Assembly: GCF_030409555.1 (NCBI RefSeq)
Contig: NZ_JAUFPU010000003.1
Span: 124,001 to 188,000, forward strand
Length of the DNA stretch: 64,000 bases
Direction: 5' to 3'
Source of the DNA: Chitinimonas viridis
GTDB taxonomy: Bacteria; Pseudomonadota; Gammaproteobacteria; Burkholderiales; Chitinimonadaceae
Made by a program: the position numbers and the translations under genes. Under the pieces are notes generated by a model. The model saw only the letters and a list, made by a program, of their open reading frames with translations, had not been told where the DNA came from and did no database searches. Positions within the stretch are counted from its first letter, which is position 1. Every line of letters begins with the position of its first letter. Positions 33,043-40,527 of the stretch are shown piece after piece.

Positions 33043-34635
33043 TCATCCCCCATCCCGGCGGTATTGGCCGTCCACCATGCGCATCAGGCCCAGCGGATTG
33101 GCGGCTTGCAGGGCGGCAGGCAGCAGCTCATCGGGCCAGTTCTGGTAGCAGACTGGGCGGGCGAAGCGCAGCAGGGCGGCGGCACCGACCGAGGTGCTGC
33201 GGCTATCGGATGCGGCTGGGTAGGGGCCGCCGTGCACCATGGCATGACAGACCTCGACCCCGGTGGGATAGCCGCCGAACAGCACGCGGCCCGCCTTGCT
33301 GGCCAACAGGGCGGGCAGGCCCGGCCAGGCGGCAAGCTCGGTCGCCTCGGCATGGAGTGTGGCGGTCAATTGTCCATCCAGGCTGTGCAGCACCTGCATC
33401 AGTTCGGCCGGGTTGGCGCAGCGCACCAGCACGGTGACCGGGCCAAAGACCTCGTGGGTCAAGGCCGGCTGGACCAGTACGCGGGCCGCATCGGTCTCCA
33501 GCAGGGCGGGGCCGGTGCGGTGGGGGCCTGGGGTATTGCACAGCAGTTGCACGACGCCTTCCTGGCGGGCCCGGGTGGCCAGCGCATCATGAAAGCTGCC
33601 GGCGATGGCGGCGCTGAGCATGGGGGCTGCCTGTACCTTGGCCAGTTGCAGGGTGAGGCGATCACGCAGGCGCTGGTAGCCCTCGCCCTCCACCGCCAGG
33701 ACCAGGCCGGGACAGGTGCAGAACTGGCCGTTGCCCAGGGTGACCGAGGCGGCCAGGCCATCGGCGATGGACTCGGCATGGCGGCTGAGCGATTGGGGCA
33801 GGACGACCACCGGATTGCTGCTGCCCATTTCGGCATACACCGGTATGGGGTGCGGGCGGGCGGCGGCGGCATCCATCAGCGCCCGGCCGGCCCGCAGGGA
33901 GCCGGTGAAGCCGACAGCCTGTATGCCGGGGTGCTTGACTAGGGCCTGGCCGACGCTGATGCCGGCGTCGAACAGCAGCGAGAAGACGCCTTCGGGCAGA
34001 TCGAGCGCCCGGGCGGCTTCGATGATGGCCAAGCCAACCCGCTCGCTGGTAGCCGGGTGGGCTGGGTGGGCCTTGACCACGACCGGGCAGCCGGCGGCCA
34101 GGGCCGAGGCGGTATCGCCACCGGCCACCGAGAAGGCCAGCGGGAAGTTGCTGGCGCCGAATACCGCGACCGGACCCAAGGGCTGCAGCATGGAGCGCAG
34201 CTCGGGCCGTGGCTGTGGCAGGCGCTGGGCTTGTGCGCTGTCCAGCCGTGCATCGACCCAATCACCCTGCTCGGCCAGTTGGGCAAACAGCCGTAACTGG
34301 CCGGTGGTGCGTGCCAACTCGCCGCGCACCCGTGCCTCGGGCAGTCCGGTCTCCTGCGGCACCAGCTCGGCCAACTCATCGGCCAGTGCCTCCAGCCGCT
34401 CGGCGATGCCGCGCAGGAAGGCGCCATGCAGGCTGCCGCCCAGGGCAGCGTAGGCAGGTGCGGCCTGCTGCGCCAGGACCACCGCCCGGTCCAGTTCCGA
34501 GGGGTGAGCGGCGTGGAAGTGCTGGGGCAGCAGCTCGCCGGTGGCCGGGTTGCTGGCCTGGAAGCGGCTATCGCCAGGGCTGCCGTGGTCGTAGCCGATC
34601 AGCGACAGGCCTTGTAGCAAGGGGGCGTTGCTCAT
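33043..34635 (-). CDS. lhpG: NADP-type aldehyde dehydrogenase, alpha-ketoglutarate semialdehyde dehydrogenase
   Basis: The protein is 530 residues, the length of the 2,5-dioxovalerate dehydrogenase group. 'VFGASNFPLAFSVAGGDTASALAAGCPVVVKAHPAHP' is the cofactor site, 'AVGFTGSLRAG' and 'YAEMGSSNPVVVLP' hold the general-base Glu, and 'GNGQFCTCPGLVL' holds the nucleophilic Cys. It oxidises alpha-ketoglutarate semialdehyde to alpha-ketoglutarate, the last step of hydroxyproline breakdown. The start overlaps the stop of the deaminase gene by 4 nt (ATGA), so translation is coupled. It is the last enzyme gene of the operon. Confidence 0.85.
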   Translation of the reverse strand: MSNAPLLQGLSLIGYDHGSPGDSRFQASNPATGELLPQHFHAAHPSELDRAVVLAQQAAPAYAALGGSLHGAFLRGIAERLEALADELAELVPQETGLPEARVRGELARTTGQLRLFAQLAEQGDWVDARLDSAQAQRLPQPRPELRSMLQPLGPVAVFGASNFPLAFSVAGGDTASALAAGCPVVVKAHPAHPATSERVGLAIIEAARALDLPEGVFSLLFDAGISVGQALVKHPGIQAVGFTGSLRAGRALMDAAAARPHPIPVYAEMGSSNPVVVLPQSLSRHAESIADGLAASVTLGNGQFCTCPGLVLAVEGEGYQRLRDRLTLQLAKVQAAPMLSAAIAGSFHDALATRARQEGVVQLLCNTPGPHRTGPALLETDAARVLVQPALTHEVFGPVTVLVRCANPAELMQVLHSLDGQLTATLHAEATELAAWPGLPALLASKAGRVLFGGYPTGVEVCHAMVHGGPYPAASDSRSTSVGAAALLRFARPVCYQNWPDELLPAALQAANPLGLMRMVDGQYRRDGG

Positions 34636-35525
34636 AGGGCTGGGCGCGTGGCAAGCGCGTGCTGGATGACGGCTTCGGCTTCGGCCAGCTCGGCGCCTTC
34701 CAGGGCCAGGCGTGGGCCGCGGACGCGGTGGTGGCAGACCCCCAGTTTTTCTTGCACCAGTTTGATCAGCTGTACGAACTTGGGCACGGTATCGAGCCGC
34801 AGCAAGGGCAGGAACCAGGCGTAGAGGCGGGCGGCTTCTTCGTAGCGGCCTGCGCGGGCCAGCTCGAACAGCCGCACCGATTCGGCCGGCAGGGCATCGA
34901 CCAGGCCGGCGATCCAGAACTGGGCACCGGCGGCAACACCTTCCACCAGGACATCATCGACACCCACGCCCAGGGCCAGGCGATCACCGGCCAGTGCCTT
35001 GATGGCGGTGATGCGGCGGACGTCGGTGGAGGACTCCTTCACGGCCTTGACGTTGTCGAACTCGTTGGCCAGTTCGAGGATCTGCTCGGGCTTGAAGTCG
35101 GTCTTGTAGGCAACCGGGTTGTTGTAAATGATGCAGGGTAAGGGCGTGGCCTGGATGACGGCGGCTAGGTGGGCCTTCATCTCGCGCCAGTCGCTGCTGT
35201 AGACATAGGGTGGCAGAACCATCAGACCCTTGGCGCCATGGTGGGCTGCGGCCTTGGCCAGCTTGACGGCCTCGTGGGTGGAGAGGGCGGCGATGCCGGG
35301 GATGACGGGGATGTCGACGGCACGGGCGCAGGTTTCGATCAGGGCGACCTTTTCGTCGAACTCCAGGGTGGCGCCTTCGCCCAGCGAACCACAGGGCACG
35401 ATGCCGCTGCAGCCATGGCCGGCCAGCCATTGGACGGTCTGGGTCAGGGCTTCGTGATCTACGCTCAGGTCGGCTGCGAACGGCGTGGTGATGGCAGGCA
35501 TGACGCCTTCGAAACGGATACTCAT
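34632..35525 (-). CDS. lhpC: DHDPS-family 1-pyrroline-4-hydroxy-2-carboxylate deaminase
   Basis: The protein is 297 residues. The DHDPS/NAL TIM barrel is clear: 'GVMPAITTPFAADLSVDHEAL', 'GIVPCGSLGEGATL', 'MVLPPYVY', 'CIIYNNPVAY' (catalytic Tyr) and 'VKAVKESSTDVRRI' (Schiff-base Lys). In hydroxyproline operons this member dehydrates and deaminates pyrroline-4-hydroxy-2-carboxylate to alpha-ketoglutarate semialdehyde. The sequence alone would also allow a dihydrodipicolinate-synthase-like role. The operon context decides. It overlaps its neighbours by 4 nt on both sides. Confidence 0.85.
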   Translation of the reverse strand: MSIRFEGVMPAITTPFAADLSVDHEALTQTVQWLAGHGCSGIVPCGSLGEGATLEFDEKVALIETCARAVDIPVIPGIAALSTHEAVKLAKAAAHHGAKGLMVLPPYVYSSDWREMKAHLAAVIQATPLPCIIYNNPVAYKTDFKPEQILELANEFDNVKAVKESSTDVRRITAIKALAGDRLALGVGVDDVLVEGVAAGAQFWIAGLVDALPAESVRLFELARAGRYEEAARLYAWFLPLLRLDTVPKFVQLIKLVQEKLGVCHHRVRGPRLALEGAELAEAEAVIQHALATRPAL

Positions 35526-36796
35526 GTGGGATTTGCCTTTGCTAGGGTAGGCTCAAGCAGGCTGCCGAGCCGGGTGGGGAGTAAGGGGGGGCGGTCGCCG
35601 CTGCCTTGCCAGCCATAGAGGGACTCGCAGGCAGCACCACAGATACGGCCCTGGCAGGCGCCCATGCCGCAGCGGGTCTGCAGCTTGGCCTCGCGCCAGC
35701 TGTCGAACAGCTGCAGGCTGGCGTGGCTGACGTCTTCGCAGCGGCATACCAGGGTGTCGGGCTGGGCCAGTTGGGTGATGGCGGGTTGCAGGGCGAAGTG
35801 TTTGTCCAGCAGTGCTGCAAACGCCAGCTGCCGTTTGCGCTTTGGAGCCAGTGCCTGGGCGGCGGCGGCGGCACCGGTGGCGGCCAGCCCGGCGATGCGG
35901 CCTTCCAGCAGGGCTTTATCGACGCCACCGATGCCGGTGGCCTCGCCTACGGCATAGATGCCGGCTTGCGAGGTCTGCATCAGGGCATCGACTTCGGCGG
36001 CGCCCTGGCTGATCTGGCAATGCAAGGCACGCAGCAGTTCGGTATTCGGCAGCAGGCCATAGCCCACGCCCAGCCAGTCGCACGGCAGGGTGAGGGTGCG
36101 GGCGCCCAGTTGCAGCTGCACTCCTTCCAGCCGGGTTTGGCCTAGCGCGGCCAGTACATGGCTGGCATGGTGATAGGGCACGCCGCCCAACTGCCAGGCC
36201 AGCGAGGCGGCCTGGGCCAGCTTGGCCGGATAGGCCTTGAGGGCCCAGCCAAAGCGGGCCAGCTGCGACCAGGGTGCCTGCTCGGCAATCAGCAGCACCT
36301 GGGCACCGGCGGCGCGCAGGGTGGCTGCGCTGGCCAGCAACAAGGGGCCGGTGCCGGCCAGCACGATGTGCTGGTCGCGGACATCCAGCCCGCCCTTGAC
36401 CAGGGCTTGCAGCCCGCCTGCGCCCGTAACGCCTGGCAGTGTCCAGCCGGGGAAGGGCAACAGCCGTTCGCGGGCGCCGCTGGCGATGATGAGCTTGCCG
36501 TAGCGCAATACCTGGGCGCGGTGGGGGTCTTCCAGCAGCAACTGGCCGGGGGCGGGTATGGCTGCGACGCGGAAGCCGCTGAGCAGGCGCGCCTGGCTGT
36601 CGGCCAGCTGGCGGAAGGTGCTGCTGGCCGAGGCCGGCGCCTGGCTCGGGCCGCCACGCCAGATCTGCCCGCCAGGGCGGGGGTTGTCGTCCACCAGGGT
36701 GACGTGGGCGCCCTGGGCGCAGGCGGCGATGGCGGCAGCTATGCCGGCAGGACCGGCGCCGATGATGGCGATGTCGGTATGCAGCTCAGAGCTCAC
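35522..36796 (-). CDS. D-hydroxyproline dehydrogenase, FAD/NAD(P)-type subunit with Bfd-like Fe-S domain
   Basis: The protein is 424 residues. The N-terminal FAD fold 'DIAIIGAGPAGIAAAIAACAQGAHVTLVDDNPRPGGQIWRG', a second dinucleotide site 'HIVLAGTGPLLLASAATLRAAG' and 'GIYAVGEATGIGG' place it with the alpha subunits of three-part D-hydroxyproline dehydrogenases/sarcosine-oxidase-like enzymes. The C terminus has the Bfd-type cysteines 'LVCRCEDVS' and 'TRCGMGACQGRIC'. It forms a complex with the small 2Fe-2S protein and the DAO-type subunit encoded directly upstream (lhpBEF set). It overlaps the 2Fe-2S gene by 11 nt and the deaminase gene by 4 nt. Confidence 0.85.
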   Translation of the reverse strand: MSSELHTDIAIIGAGPAGIAAAIAACAQGAHVTLVDDNPRPGGQIWRGGPSQAPASASSTFRQLADSQARLLSGFRVAAIPAPGQLLLEDPHRAQVLRYGKLIIASGARERLLPFPGWTLPGVTGAGGLQALVKGGLDVRDQHIVLAGTGPLLLASAATLRAAGAQVLLIAEQAPWSQLARFGWALKAYPAKLAQAASLAWQLGGVPYHHASHVLAALGQTRLEGVQLQLGARTLTLPCDWLGVGYGLLPNTELLRALHCQISQGAAEVDALMQTSQAGIYAVGEATGIGGVDKALLEGRIAGLAATGAAAAAQALAPKRKRQLAFAALLDKHFALQPAITQLAQPDTLVCRCEDVSHASLQLFDSWREAKLQTRCGMGACQGRICGAACESLYGWQGSGDRPPLLPTRLGSLLEPTLAKANPT

Positions 36797-37019
36797 GCGC
36801 TACCTCCATGCCTTCGTATACCACCCGTTGGCAGGCACGCTGGTGCGGCTGACCATCGATGGTGACCCGGCATTCGAAGCACACGCCCATGCCGCACAGG
36901 GCGGCACGCGGCTGGCCACTGACCGAGCAGCGGCCGGGCAGGCCCGCCAGGGCGGCGGCCAGATTGCTGCCCAGGGTGGCAAGGTGGGCTTGGCCATCGA
37001 TAAACAGTTGCACCTTCAT
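36786..37019 (-). CDS. Small 2Fe-2S subunit of D-hydroxyproline dehydrogenase
   Basis: The product is 77 residues. A ferredoxin-like 'LCGMGVCFECRVTIDG' gives Cys42, Cys47 and Cys50, and 'QRACQR' gives Cys63: a plant-type [2Fe-2S] arrangement trimmed to the minimum (Fer2_4-like). In the three-part dehydrogenase it passes electrons between the FAD subunits. Overlaps both neighbouring genes (11 nt and 4 nt), so subunit stoichiometry is probably set by translational coupling. Confidence 0.85.
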   Translation of the reverse strand: MKVQLFIDGQAHLATLGSNLAAALAGLPGRCSVSGQPRAALCGMGVCFECRVTIDGQPHQRACQRVVYEGMEVAREL

Positions 37020-38167
37020 GCGGCGACTCCCACCGGGTGGTGCTGATCGGCCAGGCTCCAGGGGCCGAAGCGGGCGGGGTTGTAGGGGGTGGGATCAAGG
37101 GCGGGTGCCTGTTCGCACAGCAGATCGGCCAGCAGATGGGCGCTGGCAAGCGCGGTGGTGATGCCCAGACCCTCGTGGCCGGTGGCCAGCCAGAGTCGGC
37201 TGTGGCCGGGCACCTTGCCCAACAGGGGCAGTTTGTCTGGCGTGGCGGGCCGGAACCCCGCCCAGCTGCGCAGGGCTTGCAACTGGCGCAGGCTGGGCAG
37301 GTATTCCAGCGCGCGGCTGAGCATGGCCTGTAGCAGCGGCCAGTTGATGGCGGGGTCGGTATCGTGAAACTGGCGGGAGGAGCCAATCAGCAACTGGCCG
37401 GTGGCGCGGGGCTGGACATTGAATGCGACGGAATCGCCATCGCTGGCGTGGGCAGAGCGGATATAGCCCAGTTCCACCAGTTGGTGGCGGATGCGTTGCG
37501 GATAGCGCTCGGTGATCAGCAACTGGCCTTTGCGCGGCTTGAGTGGCAGGCCGGGCAGGAGCGTGGCGCTGGCATTGCCGGCGGCGATGACGATATGGCG
37601 GGCGCGCAGCAGCCGACCATCGGCCAGGCGGGCGACGCCTTCGTCGTCCACGCTGCTGACCTGGGCCTTGCACCAGAGCTGCGCCCCCAGGGCCTGGGCG
37701 TTTTGCAGCAACCAGCGGCTGGCGACTGGGGGGTAGAGCACGGCATCGTCGGGAACCTGCAGGGCGCCGGCCAGGTTAGGCGCCAGGGCGGGTTCCAGCT
37801 TGCGCAGGGCGGTGGCGGGCAGCAGGTTGCTGCTGAGACCGTGCTGCTGGTAGCCGGCCTGCTTGCGCTCGGCCTCCTGCATCTCGGCCTCGTCGCGCGC
37901 CAGCCAGAGGGTGCCGCAGGCGCGGTACTCGGCATTGGCCGGCAGCTCATGGCGGCGTGCCTGCCAGCGTGCCAGGCCGTCACGGCTCAGTGCCAGCTCG
38001 GCAGGGTTATCGTCCAGCACCACCAGGTGGCCCATGCCGGCGGCTGAGGTGCCGGCTGCCGGGATGGCGGCCTCGGCAACGGCGACCCGCAGTCCGCGCC
38101 GGGCACATTGCTCGGCCAGCGCGCTGCCTATGATGCCGGCACCGATGATCAGCACGTCGCCGTGCAT
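37016..38167 (-). CDS. D-hydroxyproline dehydrogenase, DAO-type FAD subunit
   Basis: The protein is 383 residues, beginning 'MHGDVLIIGAGIIGSALAEQCARRGLRVAVAE', a GxGxxG FAD site. It has the DAO family body ('GMGHLVVLDDNPAELALSRDGLARW', 'HIVIAAGNASATLLPGLPLKPRKGQLLITER') and the C-terminal 'TPDKLPLLGKVPG..LWLATGHEGLGITTALASAHLLADLL'. It is the substrate-binding subunit that oxidises cis-4-hydroxy-D-proline to the pyrroline. The start at 38167, 8 nt after the epimerase stop, gives the canonical N terminus; the open frame continues upstream over the epimerase without meaning. Confidence 0.85.
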   Translation of the reverse strand: MHGDVLIIGAGIIGSALAEQCARRGLRVAVAEAAIPAAGTSAAGMGHLVVLDDNPAELALSRDGLARWQARRHELPANAEYRACGTLWLARDEAEMQEAERKQAGYQQHGLSSNLLPATALRKLEPALAPNLAGALQVPDDAVLYPPVASRWLLQNAQALGAQLWCKAQVSSVDDEGVARLADGRLLRARHIVIAAGNASATLLPGLPLKPRKGQLLITERYPQRIRHQLVELGYIRSAHASDGDSVAFNVQPRATGQLLIGSSRQFHDTDPAINWPLLQAMLSRALEYLPSLRQLQALRSWAGFRPATPDKLPLLGKVPGHSRLWLATGHEGLGITTALASAHLLADLLCEQAPALDPTPYNPARFGPWSLADQHHPVGVAA

Positions 38168-38175
38168 GACGGGAT

Positions 38176-39129
38176 TCACGCCATGGCCTCGCTGCGTATG
38201 CCCCAGGCGAACGGGTCTTGCGGGTCTATCATCAGGGTGGTGGCGCCGTTGACATAGGCAGTGCCGGTGATGCGGGGGTAGAGCTGGCCGTCGGCCTGTT
38301 CGTATTGCGCTTCGAACACGCTGCCTATGATGCTTTCCTGCCACCAGATCTGGCCTGCAGCGAGCTTGCCGTCGGCGGCCAGGCAGGCAAGTTTGGCGCT
38401 GGTGCCGGTGCCGCAGGGTGAGCGGTCGTAGGCGAGGCCGGGGCAGAGTACGAAGCTGCGGGAATCGGCCACGCTGCTGGGGCCGAACAGCTCGATATGG
38501 TCGATCTCGCTGCCATCGTCGCCGCGTATGCCGGCCTGATCCAGCACGGCACGCAGGCGGACGCTGCAGTCGGTCAGCTGGGCAATATTGTCGGACTGAA
38601 CCTGCAGGCCATGATCGCTGACCAGGAAGAACCAGTTGCCGCCCCAGGCGATATCCCCGTGCATGCGGCCGTAGCCAGGCACCTCGACGGCTACCTGGGT
38701 GGCGCTGCGGTAGCTGGCGACATTGCGCAGGCTGACCCGGTTGCCGCGTTGCAGGGTGGCTTCAACCACGCCTACCGGGGTTTCGATACGGTGGGTGCCC
38801 TCGCCTATGCGGCCCAGATGGGCCAGGGTGACGACCAGGCCTATGGTGCCGTGGCCGCACATGCCTATGGTGCCGACGTTGTTGAAGAAGATGACGCCTG
38901 CCACACAGCTGGGGTCGCGCGGTTCGCACAGCAAGGCGCCGACCACCGGGTCGCTGCCGCGTGGCTCATTGCATATGGCGGAGCGGTAGTGATCGAATTC
39001 GCTGCCGAAACGGGCGCGCCGTTCGGCCAGGGTGCCGTGGCCCAGGCGTGGGCCGCCGCTGATGACGACGCGTGTCGGCTCGCCGCCGGTGTGGGAGTCG
39101 ATGATCTGGATTTGCTGCATTTGAGACAT
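38176..39129 (-). CDS. lhpA: 4-hydroxyproline 2-epimerase
   Basis: The protein is 317 residues of the proline racemase family. Both catalytic cysteines are present: Cys91 in '[12 protein letters not shown]' and Cys239 in '[11 protein letters not shown]'. This distinguishes an epimerase from the Thr-containing trans-3-hydroxyproline dehydratases. '[17 protein letters not shown]' near the N terminus is the family opening. It converts trans-4-hydroxy-L-proline to cis-4-hydroxy-D-proline, the first step. It is the first gene of the catabolic operon and is divergent from the AraC-type regulator. Confidence 0.9.
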   Translation of the reverse strand: MSQMQQIQIIDSHTGGEPTRVVISGGPRLGHGTLAERRARFGSEFDHYRSAICNEPRGSDPVVGALLCEPRDPSCVAGVIFFNNVGTIGMCGHGTIGLVVTLAHLGRIGEGTHRIETPVGVVEATLQRGNRVSLRNVASYRSATQVAVEVPGYGRMHGDIAWGGNWFFLVSDHGLQVQSDNIAQLTDCSVRLRAVLDQAGIRGDDGSEIDHIELFGPSSVADSRSFVLCPGLAYDRSPCGTGTSAKLACLAADGKLAAGQIWWQESIIGSVFEAQYEQADGQLYPRITGTAYVNGATTLMIDPQDPFAWGIRSEAMA

Positions 39130-39251
39130 GAGGCTTGCCCGTTGATTGGGAATGCCGTCATGCTAGTTTCTAGAGGCCGATGCGATCTTGTGTGATCAGC
39201 GCGTAAAAAGGCCCGTTTTTGGCAAATGCGATAGAGATGGGAATAAATCGG

Positions 39252-40004
39252 ATGGATAGCACGCTCAAGGCCTGGCGCGAGGACTTTGTCAGCTGCCTAG
39301 CTCAGCCGCTGTTTGTGGAAGCCTTGTTTGACCGTATGCCGGACATGGTGTTTTCAGTAAAGGATCGTGCCGGCCGCTACATCACCATGAGCCAGGCCTG
39401 TGCCGAGCGCTGCGGCCTGGCGGGCAAGCATGAGGCGGTGGGGAGAACGGCGCATGAGTTGTTCCCGCCCCATATGGCAGACCGCTATGCCGAGCAGGAT
39501 GAGCAGTTGTTCCGCACTGGCCTGCCCATAGTCGACAACCTGGACCTGACCCTGTTCAACAACCGCGAGCCAGGCTGGTGTCTCAGCAACAAGACTCCCT
39601 TGCTCGATGCGCAGGGCAGCATCATCGGCCTGGCCTGTTTGTCACGCGATCTGCTGGAGCCCAGCCGGGCAGGCATCGTGGATGCCCGCATGGCAGAGGC
39701 GGTGGACCATATGCTGGCCTGCTATGCCCAGCCGCAGTCGGTGGAGGCGCTGGCCGAGATGGCGGGTATCTCGCTGGCGCAGTTTGAGCGGCGCATGAAG
39801 AAGATATTCCAGCTCAGCGCCGGGCAGTTCCTGACCAAGCTGCGCATTGATGCAGCCGCCCGCCTGCTGGCACAGAGCCAGGCGGCTATCTCGGATATCG
39901 CGCTGGATTGCGGCTTCTGTGACCAGAGCGCGCTATCCAAGCAGTTCCGGCAACTGACGGGCATGACCCCGAGGGACTATCGTCTGTGGGTGCGGCGGGG
40001 GTAG
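39252..40004 (+). CDS. PAS-AraC regulator of the hydroxyproline operon
   Basis: The protein is about 250 residues. A PAS domain ('LFDRMPDMVFSVKDRAGRYITMSQACAERCGL', 'DNLDLTLFNNREPGWCLSNKTPLLDAQGSIIGLACLSRDL') is followed by a C-terminal AraC HTH pair ('EALAEMAGISLAQFERRMKKIFQLSAGQFL' and 'ISDIALDCGFCDQSALSKQFRQLTGMTPRDYR'). It lies divergent from lhpA, so it most likely activates the operon when hydroxyproline or an intermediate binds the PAS pocket. The start is uncertain: ATG 39252, ATG 39237 and TTG 39219 are in frame and none has a strong Shine-Dalgarno. Confidence 0.85.
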   Translation: MDSTLKAWREDFVSCLAQPLFVEALFDRMPDMVFSVKDRAGRYITMSQACAERCGLAGKHEAVGRTAHELFPPHMADRYAEQDEQLFRTGLPIVDNLDLTLFNNREPGWCLSNKTPLLDAQGSIIGLACLSRDLLEPSRAGIVDARMAEAVDHMLACYAQPQSVEALAEMAGISLAQFERRMKKIFQLSAGQFLTKLRIDAAARLLAQSQAAISDIALDCGFCDQSALSKQFRQLTGMTPRDYRLWVRRG

Positions 40005-40052
40005 GCCGTCAGGGTCTGCTGATGTATCCAGCGCATCCGTCTCCATCGGGCC

Positions 40053-40149
40053 GCTAACAAAACCCTGTTGGCCTTGCTGTGCGCGCTTGCCCTAGCCACG
40101 CACTGTCATCGTCCAGACGCCCAGCCAGGATCGCTACGCTGGGTTTGGT
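40053..40149 (+). repeat. Dispersed repeat, copy B (full length)
   Basis: GCTAACAAAACCCTGTTGGC at the left end and CGCTACGCTGGGTTTGGT at the right end. The ends are imperfect inverted repeats. It fills the gap between the convergent AraC-type and YezG-type genes, the place for a bidirectional terminator. Confidence 0.65.
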
Positions 40150-40160
40150 CTGCGACTAGG

Positions 40161-40520
40161 CTAGCGATTGGGGATGTCGAAGTTCCAGCCCAGGCGCTTT
40201 TCCCAGTCTATGGGGTCGTAGCCGTACTGGGTGTTGAAGTCGCCGTCTATCGTGACATGCAGGTTGCAGCTGGTGAAGGGCGAGCGACCGCCTTGTGACT
40301 GCAGGGTTCGGAGCTTGCGCAGGGATTGATCCAGGCCTTTGATAGGGGGCAGGGATATTTCCTTCCACTGCCCTTGTTCCTGGGTAATGAAGGTGTTGAC
40401 ACAATCGCTCTGCTGATCGTCGACCCGGTAGTTGATGACGAAGGCATGCCAATCTTTTCCCTGGGCGTCGATGGCGTCCAGCACCAGGTCGGTAATGTCT
40501 TGAAAAATCTCGTTTTCCAT
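40161..40520 (-). CDS. YezG-family immunity protein
   Basis: The product is 119 residues. The pattern 'ITDLVLDAIDAQGKDWHAFVINYRVDD' followed by 'GGRSPFTSCNLHVTIDGDFNTQYGYDPIDW' resembles the YezG/DUF600 immunity family (conserved '-W-', '-PFT-', 'DG-F-YGYD'). It is acidic overall. It sits 7 nt downstream of the large toxin gene on the same strand, the standard toxin-immunity arrangement. YezG-type proteins neutralise YeeF-type nucleases, and the toxin C terminus here looks like one. Assignment by pattern and context. Confidence 0.65.
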   Translation of the reverse strand: MENEIFQDITDLVLDAIDAQGKDWHAFVINYRVDDQQSDCVNTFITQEQGQWKEISLPPIKGLDQSLRKLRTLQSQGGRSPFTSCNLHVTIDGDFNTQYGYDPIDWEKRLGWNFDIPNR

Positions 40521-40527
40521 CAGTGTT

